64,000 nt of DNA, taken from Leishmania infantum JPCM5 (taxonomy: Eukaryota; Euglenozoa; Kinetoplastea; Trypanosomatida; Trypanosomatidae). Shown in pieces: positions 33,380-44,428 of the stretch (the first letter of the stretch is position 1; the number at the start of each line of letters is the position of its first letter). The notes below the pieces were generated by a model. That model did not search any database, was not told the DNA's origin, and saw only the letters and a program-made list of their open reading frames with translations. A program made the position numbers and the translations under genes. Location: positions 946,155-1,010,154 of the forward strand of contig NC_009414.2 in the NCBI RefSeq assembly GCF_000002875.2. The letters are read 5' to 3'.

Positions 33380-35539
33380 CTACTGCGTCTTGTACATCGA
33401 CTGCAGCTGTGTGATGAGGTGGTCATCCATGATGCGCCGCTCCCAGTACTCCTCCTCCACAAAGCGGCCCATCTTCTTTTGCTGCGGCGGAAGCGGCTGT
33501 CGCTGCAGATCAACCACGAACCTCTCTGAGCCCAACCCGGTTCGACGGCTTCTGTCGCTGTACGTCGCTCCGGCGCCCATGCTTGAGGCCGCGGCGGCCT
33601 TGTATCTGCGCTGCGGGTGCTTTCGCTGGCCCGCCGTGCGACTGCCTGCCTTGCCTGGAGCCTTGGTCGCGCCCACGAGGTGAATGCTTCGCGACAGAGT
33701 CGGGTACTCGCTCTCGTTGTGCGCTGCCGCAGCGCGCTTCTCAGCCGCTGCAGCATGCACGGCCGCGTCGCTCGCGTCGCTATCGGTGGAGTACACAACT
33801 TCTGTGTGTCGCCACTCCATGTCCTCCTTCAAGGCGGGCACCGACAGCGGGGGGAGCGCGGGAAACGGTCTACCTTGCTGCTCACGTCCATACTCATGCG
33901 CGTAGTCGCTCTTCAGACCCTGTGGTGGAACCTCGCTCGCCGGAATCAGCGCGGCGTCGTGAAGTCGCTCATGGTAGTCGACAAGGAAGAGTTCTTCGTA
34001 CAAGCGCAGCGAACGGGTGTGCCGCGGCAGTTGACCCTGCATCTGGTGATCGGCCACGCGCAGCAGGTTCACCCGCGCTGTGTTGGCGTCATCTGGAGGC
34101 TCAACCGGCAGGATGCGTGCGTGCATGACGATCAGCTTCTGCTGGTCCGACAGCTGTTCAAAGAGTTCGTAGTCCCGCAGGCGTGCGCGCAGCGCCGCCC
34201 CGTACCGCAGGAAGTCGCGGAAAGTCAAGGATAACTTGCCTCCGCAGTCCTCCCATAAGAAATCCGCGCCCTCTCGAAGCGACACGCCGCACGGCGTGAA
34301 GATCAACAATAGCTCGTGCAAATCCTCCACGCTCACGAAGTCTTTGTTCTTGGCGATTACACGGAAGAGACGTCGACACATCTGCAAGGCAGCGCTCTCT
34401 TTCTCACCACGCTGGGCTTCACGTTGAACTTCTGCGAAGTCGATCCGCTGAAACATATTCCGCAGGTGGAACCCGAACGAGTTGCGATCCACGTGGTCGA
34501 CCAGGCCCTTCATGGCGCCCCCAGTTGTTGAGTACAGCGTCCGGTACGATGCCCCGGTCGGCACGACGGCCCTTGCCGTCGCCGACCCCGCCACGCTCAA
34601 CGCGTTTGACGCATGACTGACGGCTGGCATCGAACGAGACGTGGGGGCGGCTTTTGAGACCTTGTTGGGTGCGGTGCGCGTTTTTCTGCTGGAGTTGCTA
34701 CTACGCACGCGTGGCTTGCTTTTGGAGCCGACACTGATGGGCGGTAGCATCTCGTGCTGCGCCGCGCCCGTCGTGCTTACCCGTGATGCGTTCCACTTCG
34801 TCTCCGGCGACCGATCGGGTGTGTGGCGGTGCACCACGGCATGAGCTGGCGTCTGGCGCGGCAGCGATGAAGAGGATGCCAAGCTGAGCGCGTAGGCCCT
34901 GACGTAGTCGTTGGAGGCTAGATGGAGTGGCCTACAGGATCTGTCTTTCGCCTCCCCCGCCTTCTGCCGCGCAGTCGCTGCACCGTTGTGCAGCACTGCC
35001 GGCACCTGCGTCCGGCCCGAGGAGAGGTGCGGTGCTACTGGCGCGCCGGAAGAACCCGCTTCGCAAACCGAATCGTGCGCCGATGAAGTGGAGGCGCCAG
35101 TTAAGCGGTTCTCTGATGCAACGGTGTCACCGTGCTTGGAGGAGGGACGCTTCTCCGCGCATTGGTAGGCGACTCCCTCTGCTGCCTCGCCGTGGGCCTC
35201 CTCGGCCTCCGCGTAGGCCGGGTGCACCTTCCCCTGTTCACACAGCGACTGTTGTGGAAGGCTCATGAGTGCCGCCGTGGCGCCGGTGGTCGCTATCGCA
35301 GGCTGTGAAGCAGGCACAGACGTCGCCTCCGGTGTACCACTGCCGCTCACGGGGGCGTTTTCTCCCCCGGTGCCCTTAGGATCGCGGTCTGGCACGCAGC
35401 TGCTGGAGGAGCTGTGCGAGAGCACCTCCGACTTCGATGCCATGCGGTCGGCGTTGCTCTCATCCTCACGCGGGCGGCTGGGAGGTTGCGACTCAGGCGC
35501 CTCCGACTTGTCCGTGACATGACACACGTGCAATTCCAT
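33380..35539 (-). CDS. Conserved hypothetical protein with EF-hand-like region, 719 aa
   Basis: I do not recognise a named family. The first ~340 residues are disordered, rich in Ser, Ala, Thr and Pro. A compact helical region at about 345-520 contains CRRLFRVIAKNKDFVSVEDL, then FLWEDCGGKLSLTFRDFLRY. This pattern suggests an EF-hand pair, but the loops lack the canonical spacing of acidic residues, so calcium binding is doubtful. The C-terminus (600-719) is basic and low-complexity, ending in a charged, aromatic segment (EEEYWERRIMDDHLITQLQS). The frame is open to 35605, but the extra 22 residues come from a TA microsatellite-like stretch, so I start at the ATG at 35539. No membrane segments. 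A flagellar or cytoskeletal role would be a guess. Confidence 0.8.
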   Translation of the reverse strand: MELHVCHVTDKSEAPESQPPSRPREDESNADRMASKSEVLSHSSSSSCVPDRDPKGTGGENAPVSGSGTPEATSVPASQPAIATTGATAALMSLPQQSLCEQGKVHPAYAEAEEAHGEAAEGVAYQCAEKRPSSKHGDTVASENRLTGASTSSAHDSVCEAGSSGAPVAPHLSSGRTQVPAVLHNGAATARQKAGEAKDRSCRPLHLASNDYVRAYALSLASSSSLPRQTPAHAVVHRHTPDRSPETKWNASRVSTTGAAQHEMLPPISVGSKSKPRVRSSNSSRKTRTAPNKVSKAAPTSRSMPAVSHASNALSVAGSATARAVVPTGASYRTLYSTTGGAMKGLVDHVDRNSFGFHLRNMFQRIDFAEVQREAQRGEKESAALQMCRRLFRVIAKNKDFVSVEDLHELLLIFTPCGVSLREGADFLWEDCGGKLSLTFRDFLRYGAALRARLRDYELFEQLSDQQKLIVMHARILPVEPPDDANTARVNLLRVADHQMQGQLPRHTRSLRLYEELFLVDYHERLHDAALIPASEVPPQGLKSDYAHEYGREQQGRPFPALPPLSVPALKEDMEWRHTEVVYSTDSDASDAAVHAAAAEKRAAAAHNESEYPTLSRSIHLVGATKAPGKAGSRTAGQRKHPQRRYKAAAASSMGAGATYSDRSRRTGLGSERFVVDLQRQPLPPQQKKMGRFVEEEYWERRIMDDHLITQLQSMYKTQ

Positions 35540-36118
35540 GGCAGGCAGCTCCTTTGACAGTCTTGAAAGGCGTATATTTTTGCAAATATATATATATATG
35601 TGCACGTTGGTGTGTGTGTGTGCGTGTGACGCCCTTTTCCTAGCAATCCCCGCTAACGGCCCTGCCTACAGCGTTGGCAAGTATGGGAGAAGAGAGGGGG
35701 GTGAGGGGAATAGCAACGCAGGCTCCTCTACATGGAAGCCAGACCCTTCTATGGGAGGTGGTGGATGAGCCTGGAATGAGACGGAGATTCCTGCGCACAC
35801 CCATCTTCCTTCTCATGGTCTTTTCAAGCGCCCGAGCTGTCTTGCACGCGCACAGGCACTCTTGCTTGCATTCATGCATCCGCGCAGACGCGGACGTGGA
35901 CACGCCAAGATGGAGATACAGACACGTCCCTCCCTTGTGCTCGTGCTGTTCTGCTACCTTGTAAGTCGACTGTCTATGACGCCATCGAACATCTTCCATT
36001 GTCCAAGGCTGCCAATGGTGCAGCACTCGCAGTTGAACCCATGCACGCGCACACGCCTGCGCATGTATCGTTCTGTTTCTTCTCATGTGGCTTCAATTCA
36101 CTTCCGCTGGCTTCTTCT
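35540..36118. other. Spacer between RFC and EF-hand-like genes
   Basis: It contains a short TA run (35586-35599) immediately upstream of the 719-residue gene and GT-rich sequence at 35608-35627. No gene is seen. Confidence 0.6.
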
Positions 36119-37183
36119 TTATGCGGAGCACACAGCGCTTCCAATGTCGAGCAGCTGCAGATAGTCGTCTCCCCCGTCGGCAAGCCGCCGCTCTGTCTGA
36201 CACAGCTTTAGCATAATCTTGCCGCGCTGGGCCGAGTTCAGCGGACACTCGGCGCTCACAAGGTAGTGCTGCATCTGAAGCAGCACCTGTGCGGCGGCGA
36301 AGCCCTCCGCAACCAGCCTGCGCGATGCCTGAATCACCTCCTCTAAGCGGTGAGAGAACAGTGCGCTGAGGTATCGCTGCATCACGTCCGCCGGCACGCT
36401 GCCAGATACGGAGACGAAGTCCTCCTTCGACAAGTCGTCCCCCTTCGCCTTTTGTGCCGACTGGAGGTGCATAATGGCGAGACGGAGATCGCCGCCACTC
36501 ACGGTGTCCAAGGCGTGGAGAGAGGCTGGTGAGAGGGTGATGCCCTCGGCTTGGGCCACGTACTCGATACGGTGATAGAGGGCACTCTTTACAAGCGGTT
36601 TGAAGCGATACTTGGCGCATCGGCTCGCGATTGGATCGATGATGCGGCTTACGTAGTTGCAGAGGATGCAAAAGCGGGTCACATCGCTAAAGTCCTCCAT
36701 CATGCGCCGCAGAGCAGCCTGAGCATCGGGGAGCAGTGCGTCGGCCTCGTCGAGAATGATGAGCTTGAAAGGTGGAACCGGGTAGACTTTTCCATCCGAC
36801 TGGGTGACGCTGCTACCGCTGCTCGAGACAGCGCCTTGCGCAAAGATTTTCACCTTCTCCCGGACCACGTTGATGCCACGGTCGTCAGAGGCGTTTAGCT
36901 CGCGCACCCGACTTCGGATGTAGTCGGGGCCGAAGAGCTCGTGCGCCACGGCGAGGATGGACGTCGTCTTGCCCGTGCCAGGTGGGCCGTGAAAGAGAAA
37001 GTGAGGCATGTTGGCCCCCTCCTTCAAGCACGCGCGGAGGGCGCCAACGGCCTCATCCTGCGCCTCCACCTCTGCCAATGTGCGTGGCCGATACTTCTCC
37101 ACCCACGGCGCGGCAGCGCCGGCGGTGTCGGACGCGCCCTCCGTCTTGGCCCTCTTCTGCGCAGGTTGTGACGACGAGCTCAT
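36119..37183 (-). CDS. RFC4: Replication factor C small subunit (yeast Rfc2/human RFC4 type), 354 aa
   Basis: This is a clamp-loader AAA+ ATPase subunit that helps load PCNA on primed DNA in the nucleus. Visible motifs in order: PWVEKYRPRTLAEVEAQDEA (26-45, RFC box II); Walker A GPPGTGKT (66-73); RELNASDDRGINVVREKVK (94-112); Walker B LIILDEAD (141-148); sensor 1 FCILCNYVSRIID (171-183); and the SRC arginine-finger motif (187-189). The closest pattern in memory is yeast Rfc2 or human RFC4, mainly from the NASDxRGIxxVREKVKxFA block and the cysteine in CNYV. The length is normal. The start at 37183 removes a 21-residue upstream extension that looks like leader sequence. Trypanosomatid subunit numbering varies, so the symbol is by homology. 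Confidence 0.93.
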   Translation of the reverse strand: MSSSSQPAQKRAKTEGASDTAGAAAPWVEKYRPRTLAEVEAQDEAVGALRACLKEGANMPHFLFHGPPGTGKTTSILAVAHELFGPDYIRSRVRELNASDDRGINVVREKVKIFAQGAVSSSGSSVTQSDGKVYPVPPFKLIILDEADALLPDAQAALRRMMEDFSDVTRFCILCNYVSRIIDPIASRCAKYRFKPLVKSALYHRIEYVAQAEGITLSPASLHALDTVSGGDLRLAIMHLQSAQKAKGDDLSKEDFVSVSGSVPADVMQRYLSALFSHRLEEVIQASRRLVAEGFAAAQVLLQMQHYLVSAECPLNSAQRGKIMLKLCQTERRLADGGDDYLQLLDIGSAVCSA

Positions 37184-37973
37184 GAGGTAGCGCGTGCACG
37201 TGTTTGAGTGTGTGGGATGTGTTGTGTGGAGAGGCGCGAGTATCACTGGACGCGCGCGACGAAGAGGAAAGCAGCGCAGATGTATCGAGTTCTTCCTCCT
37301 GGCTCCTCTTTGCCCGTTCTCCGTCGAGAGCGCGTAGCGCTAGAAAGTACTTTTCGACTGCAACGGATTGCGAACGAACGCAGTCAAGCAAAGGCCAGGC
37401 GACGCTATGGGAGCGAGGAGAACGTCAAGGAATGACAAGAGCAAGAGAGAGAGCGCGATGGTGCGTGGGCGAGAGCATGCACAGACGCCCACAGGCGTTT
37501 CTTTGCAGGCTTCAGAGGCGGCAAGCGGTCGCGCAATGTTGACGAGCGCCGCCTCTCAGCCCTAAAACTGCCGGCACGGAGCGCATGGGACTTGTACACA
37601 AGGCGGCGTGAGATGAGGGGTGAAGGGGTGAGAAGAAAGAAAGGGGCTACCCAGACTCACAAACATATGCACACCAGATGGACGCACGGGTGTCTCGTCA
37701 CCACGCACAGAGTGCTACGCGCAAAAAGAGGCAGTTCCCACGAAAGACATCCGTATACGAGCCACAACGAAACGAGCCCCGTCGACGAGAAAATTCTCAG
37801 AGCTGTACATCACTATAGCCAGTACACACTGCACACAGAAGTAGCTGCAGTAGCAAGGATAGCATGTGCATTCACAAGGAGCAACACCACCACCGACGCA
37901 GACTCAACTCAACTTGGCCACGTCCTATCCCCTGCTCACCACGATTTGTCACCAGCGCACATGTCCCTCCTCT
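37184..37973. other. Spacer between the TOG-like and RFC genes
   Basis: Mixed composition with no open frame of coding character. It probably includes the 3' UTR of the 831-residue gene. Confidence 0.6.
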
Positions 37974-40469
37974 TCACAACCCCAACGCACCTTTGTTCTC
38001 TTCGATTTTGCGGCGCAGGGATTGACTGATGCGCGGAGCGTTTGGCCCCGCGGCTGCGGAGCCGCTTGAGCAACTCGGAGACACGAGACCCCGGTAGGCA
38101 GCCTCACTGTCGTGGCCAGCGTGGTTCCGCAAGGAAAGAGGCACGAGCCGGTCGGAGCTAGGCAGCGCCGCACCACGAGGCGGCGGCAGCACACCCTCCT
38201 CCTCCGCTGCAGCGGTGCGATCAGCATGGGGTGTGCGGCGCTGCGCGGACGTGAGCGTTGGAAGGAGAGGTTGATGCCCCCCACTCGAGCCGGCAGTGGT
38301 GGCGGTGACGTGCCCGGCGCCGCCCCCGTGGCCACTCATGGCACTCTCGACCGGTGGCGCATGCGTCGCCAAGGTATTCCTAGAGACGACAGTACGGTGG
38401 GGCGACTCCCCGGCTGCCGCGCGCTTTGCCGCGCTTGTCGGGGTCGCGTTGTGGCCGCCAAGAAACGCCTCGGCGTCGTAGATGCTGCCAAGGCGCATCT
38501 TTGCCCGATGAGATGAGACCTTGTGTGTGCGAGTTTGTCCGGCAGCAACGTTAGACGTCGGGCTGAGGCCACCACTGGGCGAGAGACTACGTCGGCCCAC
38601 GGCGGAGCGCGTAGGGGCCTGCACCTCCACCATCGCGCGGCCGTGAGGCACCGCGTACGCTGTGGTGTGCTGGCATGTAGGGGACCGCACAGTGACACAA
38701 AGCTCACCAAGAGCAGCAGTGGCGGTGCTTTCGCTATGCTTGGTCGAAGGTCTGCTCCCCGCCGCCGCGCCCACATCGGTCGCACCCGGCTTGCTTTGAC
38801 GGCCACGACCTCCCCGGTCCCCCGCCGCCACATCGCGTTGAGGAAGTGCGCGTCGGCCGGCCCCAAAGCTCCCTTGGTGGCCGCGACCTCGCATGCTGCC
38901 TAGCAGGCTACGCTGCGATCCCGCAGAGAAGGTGGAGCGAATTGAAGAAACAAAGGTGTCCGCCTCGAAGAGGAGGTTCTCAAGCTCTTGAGGGCCGCCA
39001 AGAACGGCCGGCTCAACCTGAGGCCGCTCCTGCTGCACAAGGACCTCGATGCGCTCATCAGCAATATGCAGTAACCTGTCGCTCCCCCTCGGAGACGTGG
39101 CAGGGCCCAGCACGCGCAGCACCGAGCAGAGTGCGCGCGCCATCTTGCGGCTCGGTGAGTCGCCGTTTGCTACGTACTTGACGGCGACGGGGCCTAGAAG
39201 GTGCACCAACTCCTGCATCCGCTCGGGGCGCTTCTGGTGAGCTGCCACAACGCACAATGCCAAATAGCCCAGGCACTTTCGCCGCAGCTCCGTCTGTGCG
39301 CCGCCGGAAAGGGCCGTCAAGAGCGTCTTCACCACATTGGGGTGTCCATGGCTTTGGATGGCGATGGCGCGTAAAGCCGCGTCGGTCGCCGAGGAAATGG
39401 CGGCAATCGTGACGTAAATCCCCTTCGCCAAGCTCGACACCCACTGCGAGAGTGCCCCACTGAACGTAGCCGGATTCGTGCTGCACGTACCGCGATGAAC
39501 GTCCTCGATGAACACCGGCTCTGGCGAGAGGCGTTGCATCAGCATGATGATGATGTCGCACCCAACACGGCACAGCGCTGAGCGCTTTTCTGCGGCCAAG
39601 AGCGCCAGCGTCGACGACACCGCACCCACAATGCCCTCGGCGTGTTGCGCAAAGTACTCGGCTGGTACTGTTGCTATCCAGTCAAGGAGCACTTGGGATG
39701 CCTTGAGGCGTTTGGTTGCACCTCCGTTTACGGAGGACACGTCGCTTGCTGCGGCACACTGCTTCTTCAGCTCTGGTATAAAAGAGGACAGCGGGCTCGG
39801 CAGCGCTGTCGGCTCGTTCTCCAGTGGGGCGCCGTCGTCGCCGAGCGTGGGCAGCTGCATGCTCGGGATTGTCGATGAGAAGGTGTCTTGAAAGGTTGCC
39901 CACGAGGCCGTCATCGACGACTCCCCGTCGCCCAGCAGTGAGGACAGCGAGTTCGGGTCCTCGGCCATGTAAAGCGCATACAGCTTCTCTGTGTTGTGGT
40001 GTGCGCGATTGTTGATGAAGTTGAGGTACTCGACCGCCTCGCAGACGCTCTTCTCAGCCGTTTTGAGATCGTTGCCGTCCTCCACCTTTACACGGAGCGT
40101 GTTGCGCAGGTCGCGGCAGAGCCCCACGTACACCATCAGCTCCGGATTCGGGAGCTCCTTGCACAGCCTCGGGGCGAGCTCAATCGCTTTGGAGCGCGGC
40201 AACACTTTGGCCTGGTGCATGGGGACTGCACCGTCTTGATGTTGTCGGTCGAAGTTCACGGTGCCGCCGACGCTGATGTGCATGAAGGCCTGAAAGACCG
40301 TCTCCGGTTCCACGCTGAAACGCTCCGCCAAGGTGCGCAGCGACCCAAAGTAGTGCTTATAGTTGCGCATCATGTCCATGAGTCGCACGAGATCTTGTGG
40401 GTTCTTCGGGGGCTGTCGCAAGGAGGTGTGCAGCTCCATCTGACGCGTGAGAAGCGTGTCGGCGTCCAT
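37974..40469 (-). CDS. Conserved hypothetical protein with helical-repeat (TOG/CLASP-like?) region, 831 aa
   Basis: Residues 1-170 form a helical region with SLRTLAERFSVEPETVFQAF. A second helical-repeat region spans about 245-460, with LLAAEKRSALCRVGCDIIIM, then GIYVTIAAISSATDAALRAI and RRKCLGYLALCVVAA. The spacing of these helices recalls the TOG/CLASP-N fold that binds tubulin (a conserved 'R-S-x-L' helix, then 'A-x-R-x-I', then 'R-x-x-C-x-x-Y'). The remaining ~350 residues are Ser/Arg/Gly-rich and disordered, suited to microtubule binding, and end in RISQSLRRKIEENKGALGL. Disordered basic C-terminal tails also occur in CLASPs. This remains a weak structural inference; a generic ARM/HEAT protein is equally possible. 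The start ATG is at 40469. Confidence 0.75.
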   Translation of the reverse strand: MDADTLLTRQMELHTSLRQPPKNPQDLVRLMDMMRNYKHYFGSLRTLAERFSVEPETVFQAFMHISVGGTVNFDRQHQDGAVPMHQAKVLPRSKAIELAPRLCKELPNPELMVYVGLCRDLRNTLRVKVEDGNDLKTAEKSVCEAVEYLNFINNRAHHNTEKLYALYMAEDPNSLSSLLGDGESSMTASWATFQDTFSSTIPSMQLPTLGDDGAPLENEPTALPSPLSSFIPELKKQCAAASDVSSVNGGATKRLKASQVLLDWIATVPAEYFAQHAEGIVGAVSSTLALLAAEKRSALCRVGCDIIIMLMQRLSPEPVFIEDVHRGTCSTNPATFSGALSQWVSSLAKGIYVTIAAISSATDAALRAIAIQSHGHPNVVKTLLTALSGGAQTELRRKCLGYLALCVVAAHQKRPERMQELVHLLGPVAVKYVANGDSPSRKMARALCSVLRVLGPATSPRGSDRLLHIADERIEVLVQQERPQVEPAVLGGPQELENLLFEADTFVSSIRSTFSAGSQRSLLGSMRGRGHQGSFGAGRRALPQRDVAAGDRGGRGRQSKPGATDVGAAAGSRPSTKHSESTATAALGELCVTVRSPTCQHTTAYAVPHGRAMVEVQAPTRSAVGRRSLSPSGGLSPTSNVAAGQTRTHKVSSHRAKMRLGSIYDAEAFLGGHNATPTSAAKRAAAGESPHRTVVSRNTLATHAPPVESAMSGHGGGAGHVTATTAGSSGGHQPLLPTLTSAQRRTPHADRTAAAEEEGVLPPPRGAALPSSDRLVPLSLRNHAGHDSEAAYRGLVSPSCSSGSAAAGPNAPRISQSLRRKIEENKGALGL

Positions 40470-41822
40470 TTTGGCTGTTGGGTAGAGCTACAGGGAGGGG
40501 GAGACAGAGCGCAACGTAATCGAGCGAAAGAGGGAGAGAGGAAGAGAGCGAAACAGGCGAATCGCTGCCGTGACGCCGTTGCCTGGCGTGTGTGTTGAGA
40601 TGTCTGTCGTGCCAGTCGTAAGTGCAGCAGCGCAAGTGCCCGTGCACGAAAAAATATGTCGTGCGCAAACTACCACGACCAACAAGCGATCGAGATGATG
40701 TGTTTGCCTCCCACTACGAACACCACCACTCGTGCTAACGCCACAGAAGTGGAGACAGACAGACACACAGACACAGAGGGAGAGAAGGCACCAACGCGAG
40801 AGCAGAACCCAACACACGGCAGGGAGAGGGAAGAAATGGGAAGAGGACGAAGGGAGACTAGGGAACGCGTATACCTTCTCTTCCTCTCTCGACTACTTGA
40901 GCTCACGAGTGGCTGTATGCCGTCTATAGGCAGCAGGCACTGTGCGTAACGAAAAACAGAAAGAAAAGAGAGGGATAAGTGAGGATCGCCACTTGGGATC
41001 AAGTTGGCTTTTTGGTGAAGGTGAGACTTGATGGGTCTCTTGTGAAGTGGCCTTCTTTGCCGCCTCTTCTGTGGAGGTGCGTGTGAGCGGAGAGAGAGAG
41101 GAGCGGGAAGCAAGCATGAGGAGTAGATGAGCCTAGAGGCACGCGCGTTATGTTATTCAATCATTGGTGGAGAAAAAGGCGAAGGATGGGGAAGAAGGGG
41201 GGGGTGCGGAAGCGAGTGAGAAGGACGTCAAGGAGAGAACAGCGATCGAATGCTGATGAGAGAAGAGGGGCGAACGACCGCGACGATGGCCTCCGTCATG
41301 GCAGCCAGCAGGTAAGCTGCAGCCAGCGGAAACGAGAGGGGGAGGATGATAGCGGCAGCATCCGCCTGCGCGCCTCAACGCCACGCAGGCGACACTCGTC
41401 CGACGAACAAAGGGAGAAGGTCGATCCACACGTAATTGGCTGACTTTGCTGTTGCTACCCACGGCGCTGCCGTGATTTCTGTGTTCCAGCGCGCAGAAAG
41501 TCAACGACACTGGCAGCAAAACGGATGGTCTCTCAAGAGGAAGGAGAGAGAAGGAGAGCCGGCTTTGCGTTAGCATTTGGTGGTGTGTGCGCGATGCGCA
41601 TGCGCTACAAACGTCGTCACGAAATGATGCCGCAGTAGAGCACTGCTGCCCCCGCTGAGCCGCCTCCCTTCCGAGTCCGGCCCGCACGGAGAACAAGAAA
41701 AGGGCAAGGGTAGGAAACACCCGCACGCTCAGGCGCGTGATGGCAGCTTGCGTTTCAGTTCCTCAACGCAAAGTCCCTCGGTAGCGTGCGGTGCGACTCT
41801 CTTGACAGGGGTGGGGGAGAGG
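40470..41822. other. Spacer upstream of the 831-residue gene
   Basis: No gene is recognised on either strand. Purine-rich plus-strand stretches at 40495-40550, 40745-40860 and 41080-41280 provide polypyrimidine tracts in the transcript. Confidence 0.6.
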
Positions 41823-42164
41823 CTAGCAAACGCCGCTGTCGCCGCTTCGGGTGTTCGACGCCACAAAGAGCGCAGCAGACCAAGCATCACCGCCGTACGT
41901 CATGAACAGCGACTCCTCCTCGCCCTCCATCGAGTCCGAGAACCCAGTCGATTCTAGCGGTCCGCACCACAGAGGAGCAGTGTGCGTCGGGGTACCTCCG
42001 TGGCCGACCTCGCTGAACGCCCGGAGCGGCATGAGGTACTTGAGCTCTGCGACGTCTCGTGGCACGGAGGGAGGAAAATCGCACAGCTGCGGAAACACAC
42101 GGCCCGCCATCTGAGCACGGCGGAACGCCTCCGTCATCACGTCATCCCAGGGGCACTGCATCAT
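41823..42164 (-). CDS. Small conserved-looking hypothetical protein, 113 aa
   Basis: The coding part begins at a double ATG (42164 and 42161). Ten nucleotides before it is a textbook acceptor: a polypyrimidine run ending in ctgcAG on the minus strand (AG at 42175-42176). The protein is balanced in composition, unlike the low-complexity frames in nearby spacers. It begins MMQCPWDDVMTEAFRRAQMA and continues with FPPSVPRDVAELKYLMPLRA, then an acidic stretch (DSMEGEEESLF) and a GGDAWSAALFVAS segment. No family is recognised, and there is no signal peptide or membrane segment. The frame is open further upstream to 42575, but that part lies beyond the splice site and looks like pyrimidine-tract translation. 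Confidence 0.6.
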   Translation of the reverse strand: MMQCPWDDVMTEAFRRAQMAGRVFPQLCDFPPSVPRDVAELKYLMPLRAFSEVGHGGTPTHTAPLWCGPLESTGFSDSMEGEEESLFMTYGGDAWSAALFVASNTRSGDSGVC

Positions 42165-42174
42165 CCGGCGGCGA

Positions 42175-42176
42175 CT
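42175..42176 (-). other. Predicted spliced-leader acceptor for the 113-aa gene
   Basis: The minus strand reads actccctcccttccccctgcAG, with the first ATG 10 nt further on. The strong tract helps to define this otherwise easily missed gene. Confidence 0.6.
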
Positions 42177-43034
42177 GCAGGGGGAAGGGAGGGAGTGTTG
42201 AGGTGCTGCACCGGAGGCCACATGAAGCACAGAGGGGTTTAGACGCGCCCCACGCGCCGGCAGAGTGGGCTGCGGCTTTTGATGGTGAAGGGGGGAGGAG
42301 GGGAAGGAGGCACTCCGCAGAAGAGAAGCAGTCCAGCTCCAGCCACCTCTATCGCTCGCCCTTGCAGCCGCCGTGTAAGACAGGGAAGAGTGAAAACCCC
42401 CTGGAGAAGGAGGAAGGGAAAAAGGGGTGTAAAAGCTTGCAAGCGTGACTAAGTGAGCAGCGGTAAGGACAGCGTGCAAAGCCAGGGAAGGGGGCAATGA
42501 CGACGCCACACACGCGTGCGCCACCTCCCATCCCCACCCATCTTTCCATATCCATGCGGGCATTATCATGCGCACACTCCCCGTTGGACGTTCGATGACG
42601 TGAAGACGGATCTAACCAGCTTCCTTCATCGATGAAGCCACGCCGCGCTAGTACGACATGCAGCCGCAACACTGCAAAGGGAGGTAAGGACCACGACGGT
42701 CATCTGTAAGTTGCTGAGGAGAAGCACGGCATTTCTTCTCTTTATTTCGCATTGTCACTTGGCGTCTAAGTGAGGAGAGAGGCGGGAGGGGGGGGGGCAC
42801 ACCGAAGTGTGATTGCCACTGAAGAGAGCGAGCACAGGAGACAGAGGGGGCCAGAGCATATGCACACGCACACACACGAAGGCAGTGGGAGCTACAGTAC
42901 ATGGAAAACAGCTTCTCCCTCTACCCCCGTAAAGAGCAGAGAGGGAGGGAGAGAGAGGTGGCAAACACAGAAACGAAGCGCACGCAAAAAGCGCCACACA
43001 ACCGCGGCAAGGTCGATGAAGTGGGGATCGACCA
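42177..43034. other. Spacer between the elongin-B-like and 113-aa genes
   Basis: No coding signal. It has a G run at 42786-42797 and a short palindrome cttcatcgatgaag near 42627-42640. Confidence 0.55.

Positions 43035-44428
<1,394 letters not shown>

Noticed and set aside
33380..35605. Longer start for the 719-aa gene at 35605
   Set aside because: The extra residues come from an AT/GT microsatellite-like stretch, and 35539 is a better ATG.
41157..41726. 189-residue minus-strand frame upstream of the 831-aa gene
   Set aside because: Reads as translated pyrimidine-rich spacer (Leu/Ser/Pro/Phe) and lacks domain signals.
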